NCBI GenBank assembly: GCA_024278155.1
Contig: JAJRTT010000361.1
Span: 1 to 7,029 of the forward strand
Length of the DNA: 7,029 bases
DNA from: Bacteroidota bacterium
Lineage (GTDB): Bacteria > Bacteroidota > Bacteroidia > Bacteroidales > JAADJA01
Direction of reading: 5' to 3'
The position numbers and the translations under genes were made by a program. The notes under the pieces were generated by a model. It was not told where the DNA came from and searched no databases. It worked only from the letters and a program-made list of their open reading frames with translations. Below, in pieces: positions 1-5,315 of this stretch (within the stretch, counting starts at the first letter, position 1; the number at the start of each line of letters is the position of its first letter).

Positions 1-103
1 AAAGGTTTCGTTTGGAAGCTCACTTTTGGTTATTTTGTTACTTGTCGGATTCGTGGTTTACGAAACAAAGAAACCGAAAGAAAAACCCCTAAGCCAGGCG
101 TAA
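1..103 (+). CDS. C-terminal end of an unidentified membrane protein (5' part outside window)
   Basis: Reading from base 2, the sequence gives 33 residues and then a TAA stop at 101-103. About 16 of them (roughly residues 5-20) form a hydrophobic run, SLLVILLLVGFVVY, followed by a Lys-rich polar tail (ETKKPKEKPLSQA). This looks like a last transmembrane helix with a positively charged, probably cytoplasmic, C-terminus. The other two forward frames are also largely open here. I chose this one because of the membrane segment and because its stop lies one base before the next start codon, as expected for translationally coupled genes. The neighbours suggest a membrane component of polysaccharide synthesis, such as a polymerase or flippase, but nothing in these residues identifies the family. 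Confidence 0.6.
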   Translation, partial: KVSFGSSLLVILLLVGFVVYETKKPKEKPLSQA

Positions 104-104
104 A

Positions 105-1421
105 ATGAAAAGGCTCCTCGTAATTTCCTATTATTGGCCACCAAGTGGTGGTGCCGGGGTTCAACGATGGTTGAAATTCGTAAAATATCTGAGGGGCTTT
201 GGTTGGGAACCTGTGATTTATACGGCAGAAAACCCTGAAGTGCCGGCCATTGACACCTCATTGCTTTCCGATGTCCCTGAAAATATCGAAGTGATAAAAA
301 CGAAAATTTGGGAGCCTTTTACGATTTACAAACGTTTTGTAGGCCGGAAAAAGGAGGATAAAATCAAGGCTGGTTTTTTATCGGAAGAAAAGGCACCTTC
401 AAAAGCAGAAAATATTTCAGTTTGGGTAAGGGGGAATTTTTTTGTTCCCGATGCCCGGAAGTTCTGGATAAAACCTTCCATTAAGTTCCTGAAAAAATAT
501 TTAAGGGAAAACCCTGTGGATGCAATGGTGTCAACAGGGCCGCCACACAGTATGCACCTCATTGCCCTTGGTTTGAAAAGGGGTTTGGGAATTCCCTGGC
601 TCGCCGATTTCCGCGATCCATGGACAAAAATAGATTTTTATCAGGATTTAATGTTGACGGGTTTTGCAAACAAAAAGCATCACCGGCTTGAACAAAAAGT
701 TTTAAAAACGGCAGATATGCTCACAACGGTGAGCTCGAACTGGGCAAGGGATTTTCATGGACTTGGTGCTAAAAAGATAGAGGTTGTAACAAATGGTTTC
801 GATCCGGATGATTTTTCTTCCTTGTCAGAATCGAAATGCGATAAATTTGAGATATGCCATTTGGGATCCATGAACAAAGACCGCAACCCGGAGGTTTTAT
901 GGAAAGTGCTTTCTGGTTTATGCAATACGATAAATGGCTTTAAAAATGATTTAAAGATTTCTTTTCTGGGCTTTACAGATTATTCCGTTACAAAAAATTT
1001 GGAGAACGAAGGCCTGACGGAATTTGCCGAAATGGTAAAATATTTGCCGCACAAAGAAGTTTTGCAAAGAGCAAAAAACGCCGGTATATTGTTGCTTCCG
1101 CTTAATGACACGCCAAATGTGAACGGGATTATACCCGGAAAACTCTTTGAATATATAGCTTTGAAAAAGCCCATATTTTGCATTGGCGATGTTGACGGCG
1201 ACAGTTCTGGAATTATCAGTGAAACTAAAAGTGGCATAACGGTTGGTTTTGCCGATGAGAAGGCGATGAGGGAATATATTTTGGAAAAGTACAAGGATTT
1301 TAAAGTGGGGAAGGATTTCCACGTTGATTCCGTTGGAACCGGAAAATATTCAAGGAAAAAGCTTACAGGCCGAATGGCTTCATTGCTTGATGAGATGGTC
1401 AAAAATAACCTTAAACATTAA
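105..1421 (+). CDS. Glycosyltransferase, GT4-like (GT-B fold)
   Basis: This 438-residue protein probably transfers a sugar from a nucleotide-sugar donor to a lipid-linked or surface glycan at the cytoplasmic face of the inner membrane; donor and acceptor cannot be read from the sequence. The N-terminal half starts with a GT-B first strand and glycine loop (MKRLLVISYYWPPSGGAGVQ, residues 1-20), with TGPPHS at 144-149 and ADFRDPW at 167-173. The C-terminal half has the domain-linking strand VVTNGFDPDDF (227-237), a GSMN turn at 254-257, and the donor-binding segment IPGKLFEYIALKKPI (343-357). Glu349 occupies the position of the second Glu of the GT4 EX7E motif; the residue eight positions earlier is Gly341, so the first Glu is absent. 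Length is normal for a two-domain enzyme. ATG105 starts one base after the previous stop and the acyltransferase follows after 11 bases, so the three genes are probably one operon. No clear Shine-Dalgarno sequence is seen. The family assignment is firm. Confidence 0.9.
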   Translation: MKRLLVISYYWPPSGGAGVQRWLKFVKYLRGFGWEPVIYTAENPEVPAIDTSLLSDVPENIEVIKTKIWEPFTIYKRFVGRKKEDKIKAGFLSEEKAPSKAENISVWVRGNFFVPDARKFWIKPSIKFLKKYLRENPVDAMVSTGPPHSMHLIALGLKRGLGIPWLADFRDPWTKIDFYQDLMLTGFANKKHHRLEQKVLKTADMLTTVSSNWARDFHGLGAKKIEVVTNGFDPDDFSSLSESKCDKFEICHLGSMNKDRNPEVLWKVLSGLCNTINGFKNDLKISFLGFTDYSVTKNLENEGLTEFAEMVKYLPHKEVLQRAKNAGILLLPLNDTPNVNGIIPGKLFEYIALKKPIFCIGDVDGDSSGIISETKSGITVGFADEKAMREYILEKYKDFKVGKDFHVDSVGTGKYSRKKLTGRMASLLDEMVKNNLKH

Positions 1422-1432
1422 AACCCCGGAAC

Positions 1433-2068
1433 ATGCAATTGCTTCAATTTTTTTGGAAAATTTATTTGCGGATCATGAATCCTACTTGTACCATTAGGGC
1501 AGCAAGCCTGTCCCGAAACGTGAAATTTGAAAAAGGGGTAGTGGTGGAATCGGGGACGCACTTGCAAGCGTTGCTAATTGGACGTCATACCTATATTAAC
1601 AAGTATTGCCTGATTGACAAAAACACGAAGTCAATCGGCCGTTTTTGTTCCATTGCATATAATGTGAAAATCGGTCTCGGGAGCCATCCTTCCGATTGGG
1701 TGGGCAGTCACCCTTTTGCCTATGATGTGAAATATGGTTTTGTAAAGGAAGGAAGGAAGTTTGGTGGTTCAAATACTGAAACGATAATTGGCAACGATGT
1801 TTGGATAGGGGCCAGTGCAACTATCCTTGCAGGGGTCAAGGTGGGTGACGGGGCAATTGTCGGGGCCAATTCCCTGGTCACAAAAGATGTGGAACCCTAT
1901 TCCATCGTTGTAGGCACACCGGCCAAACACCGGCGTTATCGGTTTGAACCGGAAATAATTTCCGGTTTGCAAAAATTGCAATGGTGGGATTGGGACGATA
2001 AAAAGATTAAAGAGAATGTTGGGCTCTTCAATGATCCGGTGGCTCTTCTGAAAAAGTTCAAAGCTTGA
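1433..2068 (+). CDS. Hexapeptide-repeat O-acyltransferase, XAT/CatB-like (left-handed beta-helix)
   Basis: This 211-residue protein has the plan of xenobiotic-acyltransferase-type (CatB/Vat-like) enzymes, which move an acetyl or other acyl group from acyl-CoA to a hydroxyl. Imperfect hexapeptide repeats run from about residue 28 to 82 (for example LIGRHTYINKYCLI, SIGRFCSIAYNVKIG) and resume at 118-163 (IIGNDVWIGASATILAGVKV, VGDGAIVGANSLV, YSIVVGTPAK). They flank an excursion loop at about 84-117. His85 in GSHPSDWVGSHPF sits where the family's catalytic histidine lies. The C-terminus (WWDWDDKKIKENVGLF) is the usual helical cap. Many proteins of this family modify surface sugars rather than antibiotics. 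Position directly behind a glycosyltransferase makes O-acetylation of the same glycan the best guess, and I would not call it a resistance gene. The ATG at 1433 is the first in frame; an alternative start at Met15 would remove only a hydrophobic N-terminal stretch. Confidence 0.88.
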   Translation: MQLLQFFWKIYLRIMNPTCTIRAASLSRNVKFEKGVVVESGTHLQALLIGRHTYINKYCLIDKNTKSIGRFCSIAYNVKIGLGSHPSDWVGSHPFAYDVKYGFVKEGRKFGGSNTETIIGNDVWIGASATILAGVKVGDGAIVGANSLVTKDVEPYSIVVGTPAKHRRYRFEPEIISGLQKLQWWDWDDKKIKENVGLFNDPVALLKKFKA

Positions 2069-2087
2069 TTTCGTTCAAAACGAGAAT

Positions 2088-2132
2088 ACCAGGGATATCT
2101 GTTTGGTATAACCCGATCCTGGTTGTATTTTT
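2088..2132 (+). terminator. Weak candidate intrinsic terminator after the polysaccharide operon
   Basis: ACCAGG (2088-2093) can pair with CCTGGT (2118-2123), with one more G·T pair inside, and a T-rich stretch (TTGTATTTTT) follows. The loop is long (about 22-24 bases) and the stem short. An alternative pairing, ATACCA with TGGTAT nearby, competes with it. The position, 20 bases after the acyltransferase stop, is right for a terminator, but the fold is weak. Confidence 0.3.
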
Positions 2133-2272
2133 CAACTTTTTCAGCAAAAACAAGTGAACAAAAGCCTGAAACAGATTGTTGGGATGGTGAACAATAATTC
2201 CGCTTTTTTATTCAAATTTAACCTTTTGAAACATCTTCAATAAGGCGGCCTTAATTATAATCCTGGTTATTT

Positions 2273-4006
2273 ATGACTACAAAACAGATAATTGACCGTT
2301 TGCCCAAATATTTATCGAATTACATTGTCGAACAGCATTACGAAGATTATACCGGGCAGGACCATGCGGTGTGGCGGTATGTGATGAAACGGAACATTAA
2401 TTTCCTTACGGGCACGGCCCATGAGTCATTTCTGCAAGGCTTGTTGCAATCGGGGATCAATGCCGAGCGGATCCCACGAATTGATGCCATGAATGCTATT
2501 TTGCAAAAGATAGGTTGGGCAGCGGTTTGCGTGGATGGCTTCATCCCGCCCGCTTCTTTTATGGCTTTCCAGGCACACCGGATTTTGGTGATTGCAGCCG
2601 ATATCCGCTCTATTGACCATATCGAATATACTCCTGCCCCCGACATTATCCACGAAGCTGCCGGCCATGCGCCCATTATTGTGGATAAGGAATACGCCGA
2701 TTATTTGAGGTTGTTTGGAGAAATTGGGACGAAAGCATTTTCATCTGTAAATAATTATAAGATTTATGAAGCGGTCCGTCACCTTTCCATTTTAAAAGCC
2801 GATCCGAGCAGCCCGGGTGCAAATATTGAAAAAGCCGAAGAAAAACTGAACATTTTGTTGGATGTGGAAGAAGAACCTTCGGAAATGACACTCATCCGCA
2901 ATTTGCATTGGTGGACCGTGGAATACGGTTTGATCGGTAATTTGGACAATCCAAAGATTTATGGTGCCGGCTTATTGTCTTCCATAGGTGAAAGCGAATC
3001 TTCATTGAAAGCTGAGGTTACGAAGATACCTTATACACTTGATGCAAAGGATTACAGTTTTGACATTACGACCCAACAGCCCCAATTATTTGTCACCCCC
3101 GATTTTAAACATTTGACCAATGTGCTCAACAAGTTTGTGGAAACGATGGCCTTGAAAAGGGGAGGGGTTCATGGCTTGGAAAAGGCGATCGAATCGGAAA
3201 ACCTGGCCACATGTACATATAGTTCAGGATTACAGGTTTCGGGCATTTTTACTGAAATAATTACGGAGGATAACCAGCTTGTTTATATAAAAACCACGGG
3301 CCCTACAAGCCTGAATTTTGATGACAAGGAATTATCAGGTCATAATAAGGAGTATCATTCACAAGGTTTTGGTTCTCCCGTCGGAAGATTAAAAGAAACA
3401 GGGCGGCCACTTGAAGGGCTTTCGGACAGTGAGTTGAAAAAGGCTTCCGTTGTTCAGGGAAATAATGTGCAACTTGAATTTGAATCGGGGTTGAAAGTCA
3501 ACGGTTTCCTGCAAGAGCTATTAAGGAAAGATGGAAAGATCGTTTTGATGGTTTTTAATGATTGCAAGGTGGAATATAAGGGCAAAACGCTTTTTGAACC
3601 GGAATGGGGAGTTTATGATATGGCAGTGGGAGCCGAAATTGTTTCTGCTTTTTCAGGCCCTGTCGATCCCGATGCATTTGGTTTGCAATTTGAGCCACCG
3701 GTTGAAAAAACACATAAAATAGACTATTCGGCTGCACAACAGCATTTACATACGTTGTACGGGATTGTCAGAAATATAAGGGAAACCAAAAAGGAGGTGA
3801 CGAAATTAAAATCTGTTTTTGAAGAAATCAAAAGGGATTATCCCAATGATTGGTTGTTGCCCTTGGAGATTTTTGAAATCCTCTATTGGGAAGGCGATGG
3901 CTCCTTGCAAGGTTATGTGCTGAATTACCTGAGGGAAATGAAAAAATCCCATCCCGGTTTCAAGGGCCTGATCACGAAGGGCCTCAATTTAATCCTGGAT
4001 GATTAG
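2273..4006 (+). CDS. Aromatic amino acid hydroxylase, long form (probable phenylalanine 4-monooxygenase)
   Basis: This family uses non-haem iron(II), O2 and a pterin cofactor to hydroxylate aromatic amino acids in the cytoplasm, most often phenylalanine to tyrosine. Residues from about 25 to 290 form the catalytic core. The 2-His-1-carboxylate triad is visible as His127 and His132 in PDIIHEAAGH, with Glu217 in WWTVEYGL. YTP (119-121) and Arg112 align with the substrate-binding Thr278 and Arg270 of human PAH, and YGAGLLSS (230-237) matches a strongly conserved core segment. His212 occupies the place of human Tyr325. The 577-residue length is well over the short proteobacterial PhhA (about 260-300) and fits the long bacterial form. 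Residues about 300-577 are extra: two similar beta-rich units (311-354 and 398-440), then a charged helical tail. There is no N-terminal ACT regulatory domain. The gene stands alone, 204 bases after the previous gene, with no pterin-synthesis or recycling gene beside it. Tryptophan or tyrosine as substrate is less likely but not excluded. Confidence 0.92.
   Translation: MTTKQIIDRLPKYLSNYIVEQHYEDYTGQDHAVWRYVMKRNINFLTGTAHESFLQGLLQSGINAERIPRIDAMNAILQKIGWAAVCVDGFIPPASFMAFQAHRILVIAADIRSIDHIEYTPAPDIIHEAAGHAPIIVDKEYADYLRLFGEIGTKAFSSVNNYKIYEAVRHLSILKADPSSPGANIEKAEEKLNILLDVEEEPSEMTLIRNLHWWTVEYGLIGNLDNPKIYGAGLLSSIGESESSLKAEVTKIPYTLDAKDYSFDITTQQPQLFVTPDFKHLTNVLNKFVETMALKRGGVHGLEKAIESENLATCTYSSGLQVSGIFTEIITEDNQLVYIKTTGPTSLNFDDKELSGHNKEYHSQGFGSPVGRLKETGRPLEGLSDSELKKASVVQGNNVQLEFESGLKVNGFLQELLRKDGKIVLMVFNDCKVEYKGKTLFEPEWGVYDMAVGAEIVSAFSGPVDPDAFGLQFEPPVEKTHKIDYSAAQQHLHTLYGIVRNIRETKKEVTKLKSVFEEIKRDYPNDWLLPLEIFEILYWEGDGSLQGYVLNYLREMKKSHPGFKGLITKGLNLILDD
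3203..3592 (+). repeat. Internal duplication in the hydroxylase C-terminal extension (protein level)
   Basis: Residues 311-354 and 398-440 of the hydroxylase align by eye with one single-residue gap. Shared features are SGLxVxG at 318-324 and 405-411, then E328/E415, D333/D420, V337/V424 and a closing KxL. About ten positions are identical and many others are conservative (FTEII against LQELL; NFDDKEL against EYKGKTL). Both copies read as short beta-strands. The DNA copies have diverged, so this is an old duplication rather than a recent tandem repeat. Confidence 0.55.
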
Positions 4007-4085
4007 ATTTGGTTTTGGGAATGCTATGAAATGACAGTTGTTTTTTTTTTGACCGAAACCGGTTCTTATATAGAATAATTCCAGA

Positions 4086-4113
4086 TTGACAAGGTAAAGC
4101 AATAATGTACAAG
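4086..4113 (+). promoter_or_regulatory. Weak candidate promoter for the barrel gene
   Basis: TTGACA at 4086-4091 is followed after 16 bases by TACAAG (4108-4113), which matches TATAAT at four of six positions. It does not fit the Bacteroidota TAnnTTTG form of the -10 element. It lies about 50 bases upstream of the 4163 start codon, a plausible place. The 156-base gap also contains a ten-base T run at 4041-4050 with no stem in front of it. Confidence 0.22.
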
Positions 4114-4162
4114 TACTGGTGTTTTTTAATGGAAACTATTCATTCATTAAAACCATCAAACT

Positions 4163-4888
4163 ATGTCGAACAAAAAGATTGCGTTAAGTGTTTTATTATC
4201 AATTTCAATTGGGGTTTCGGTTTTTGCACAAGAACCTGAAATTGCTTCTTCCAAGGATTTGTATGGGACAAAAACAGAATTCAATATTGGGATAACCAAT
4301 ATTTTTGCCGATCCCCTGTATGATCTGGTACTTTATGATTATTACGACAATTATTATCCTGAACTTATCCCTCAATTGCCGGGTATCCTTGTGGGCATGA
4401 AGTTTCACAGCCCCAAAGGTGCTTTCAGGGTAAATGCAAGCTTGAGTTACGGTAGCAGAAAGATTACCGATCCCGACCAAAGTAGTGTAGAAACGAATTA
4501 CAACGCATTTTCTTCTGACTTGAACCTGGGTTATGAATGGCACTCAAATTATAAAAGGGTGAGGGTGTATTATGGGTTCGATGCATTGTTGGGTTATCAA
4601 AATTCCAAAACTGATTTAGTCAGGGAAAACAATGATACGGGCAACGGTAAATCCAATACGTTCAAATATGGGATTAGCCCGCTCCTTGGTGTCAATTTTT
4701 TCATTACGCCACACCTTTCCGTTGGGACCGAGGTGAAATTAACGGCCATGGGGTTTTCAGGGAAATCGGAATCGACGGTTAGTTATGATTATCCCAACAA
4801 CTACTACAATAGTTACAAAAATGAATTTAGTGGGTTCCAAACCTACTTTGGCCCACTGGGGTTTTTATCGGTGAATGTTTATTTTTAA
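4163..4888 (+). CDS. Putative small outer-membrane beta-barrel protein, function unknown
   Basis: I do not recognise a named family for this 241-residue protein. It begins with a clear Sec signal peptide: NKK, then a hydrophobic core (IALSVLLSISIGVSV), with likely cleavage after FA (residue 22) before QEPE. The mature part alternates polar and hydrophobic residues in strand-like stretches at about 38-46, 74-82, 86-97, 115-128, 132-145, 166-181, 184-198 and 223-241. The protein ends in SVNVYF, with the terminal Phe typical of outer-membrane barrels. Around eight strands fit a small barrel of the OmpA/OprF/porin-family type. Tyr/Asn/Asp-rich segments (LVLYDYYDNYYPE at 56-67; YDYPNNYYNSYKNEF at 208-222) would be exposed loops or turns. 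The start has an A/T-rich leader and no Shine-Dalgarno sequence. A strong terminator downstream and the gap upstream suggest a single-gene transcript. The surface-exposed barrel reading is an inference from sequence pattern only. Confidence 0.75.
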   Translation: MSNKKIALSVLLSISIGVSVFAQEPEIASSKDLYGTKTEFNIGITNIFADPLYDLVLYDYYDNYYPELIPQLPGILVGMKFHSPKGAFRVNASLSYGSRKITDPDQSSVETNYNAFSSDLNLGYEWHSNYKRVRVYYGFDALLGYQNSKTDLVRENNDTGNGKSNTFKYGISPLLGVNFFITPHLSVGTEVKLTAMGFSGKSESTVSYDYPNNYYNSYKNEFSGFQTYFGPLGFLSVNVYF

Positions 4889-4905
4889 ACTTTCCTGAAC
4901 CAGCA

Positions 4906-4922
4906 TAAATGCCTGGCATTTA
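4906..4922. repeat. Perfect 8-1-8 inverted repeat
   Basis: TAAATGCC, a single T, then GGCATTTA form a perfect inverted repeat starting 17 bases after the barrel-gene stop. As RNA it would form a seven-pair stem with a three-base loop, but no T run follows, so it is not a standard terminator by itself. It could be a 3'-end stabilising hairpin or a protein-binding palindrome. Confidence 0.6.
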
Positions 4923-4955
4923 GAGTTGGGCAAACAATGAATTTTGATATTTTTT

Positions 4956-4998
4956 AAGCCCTGTGGGAAAATCATTCAACCCCATGGGGTTTTTCTTC
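4956..4998 (+). terminator. Intrinsic terminator of the barrel gene
   Basis: AAGCCCTGTGGG (4956-4967) pairs with CCCATGGGGTTT (4981-4992) across a 13-base A-rich loop. The twelve-pair stem includes three G·T pairs and is followed by TTCTTC. The inner core is GC-rich and the T tract starts within the 3' arm, the classic rho-independent layout. It lies about 70 bases after the stop at 4888 and reads in the direction of that gene. Confidence 0.8.
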
Positions 4999-5025
4999 TG
5001 GTTGATTTAACTGAATCAGCTTATT

Positions 5026-5073
5026 ATATTGCCGCCAAGGCGCTAAAAATAATTGGCGTATTGGCGGCCATAT
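5026..5073. repeat. Imperfect inverted repeat with GCCGCCAA/TTGGCGGC arms
   Basis: The arms at 5026-5038 and 5061-5073 are complementary at 12 of 13 positions: ATAT, one mismatch, then GCCGCCAA on the left, with TTGGCGGC and ATAT on the right. The 22-base spacer contains GGCGCTAAAAATAATTGGCG, which repeats part of the arm motif. The arms are far richer in GC than the surrounding DNA. It lies between the terminator and the next promoter. It resembles dispersed CGCCAAGGCGC-type intergenic repeats that I recall from other bacteria, but membership in such a family is inference. Confidence 0.65.
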
Positions 5074-5152
5074 TTTAACCCTGTCTTTGTATTTGCATGC
5101 CAAACTATTTGCCCACCTGTGTGTTTTTGAATTTGTCATTTACATTTCATTT

Positions 5153-5191
5153 ACCGTTAACTGATTTTCCACGACCGTTAACTGGTTTTCC
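5153..5191 (+). promoter_or_regulatory. Tandem direct repeats, candidate LytTR-type regulator binding sites
   Basis: ACCGTTAACTGATTTTCC (5153-5170) is repeated as ACCGTTAACTGGTTTTCC (5174-5191). The copies match at 17 of 18 positions with a start-to-start distance of 21 bases, two helical turns. The second copy ends one base before a TTGACA -35 box. LytTR-family regulators such as AgrA and AlgR bind paired 9-base direct repeats of the form [TA][AC][CA]GTTN[AG][TG], about 12 bases apart. ACCGTTAAC fits at eight of nine positions in both copies, and the spacing equals 12. The regulator itself is not in the window. Another dimeric activator with same-face sites remains possible. Confidence 0.65.
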
Positions 5192-5192
5192 C

Positions 5193-5221
5193 TTGACAAT
5201 TTTAAAAAAATGGCGTATATT
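5193..5221 (+). promoter_or_regulatory. Promoter of the 5316 secreted-protein gene
   Basis: TTGACA (5193-5198), a 17-base spacer and TATATT (5216-5221) give a perfect -35 box and a five-of-six -10 box at ideal spacing. TTG followed 20 bases later by TA also fits the spacing of Bacteroidota primary-sigma promoters, though the TAnnTTTG extension is only partly matched. Transcription would start near 5228, leaving a leader of about 88 bases. The adjacent upstream direct repeats suggest activator control. Confidence 0.6.
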
Positions 5222-5315
5222 GCAGGTTTCGATTGATCTACAGCAAAGTTTTTCAAGCTCAAATGACATTTAGCACAAATTCACCAAAAATCATTTACCT
5301 ATAATAAAACCAGTT

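Larger units (their letters stand above)
4889..5315. other. 427-base intergenic region with terminator, inverted repeats and a regulated promoter
   Basis: No credible gene is present here. In order, the region holds a short perfect inverted repeat (4906-4922), an intrinsic terminator (4956-4998), a longer imperfect inverted repeat (5026-5073), a featureless A/T-rich stretch (5074-5152), tandem 18-base direct repeats (5153-5191), a promoter (5193-5221) and a leader of roughly 85-90 bases before the ATG at 5316. The leader is A-rich near the start codon and lacks a Shine-Dalgarno motif. I see no stable riboswitch-like fold in it. Confidence 0.7.

Noticed and set aside
980..1402. A 140-codon open frame on the minus strand
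   Set aside because: It lies entirely inside the well-supported glycosyltransferase gene and its translation shows no domain; it is an antisense shadow.
1433..2068. Chloramphenicol or streptogramin acetyltransferase (antibiotic resistance) reading of the XAT protein
   Set aside because: The fold family is shared, but the operon context with a glycosyltransferase favours sugar O-acylation and nothing specific to a drug-binding site is visible.
2256..2261. TATAAT hexamer upstream of the hydroxylase gene as its -10 box
   Set aside because: It lies only 12 bases from the start codon, and there is no -35-like hexamer at 16-18 bases spacing; the nearest, TTGAAA at 2226-2231, is 24 bases away.
4041..4050. 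Ten-base T run 35 bases after the hydroxylase stop, as an intrinsic terminator
   Set aside because: No convincing GC-rich stem can be drawn in the bases in front of it, so it is only a homopolymer tract.
5134..5156. CATTTAC repeated at an 11-base period upstream of the direct repeats
   Set aside because: The repeated word is short and A/T-rich, so it is easily explained by base composition.
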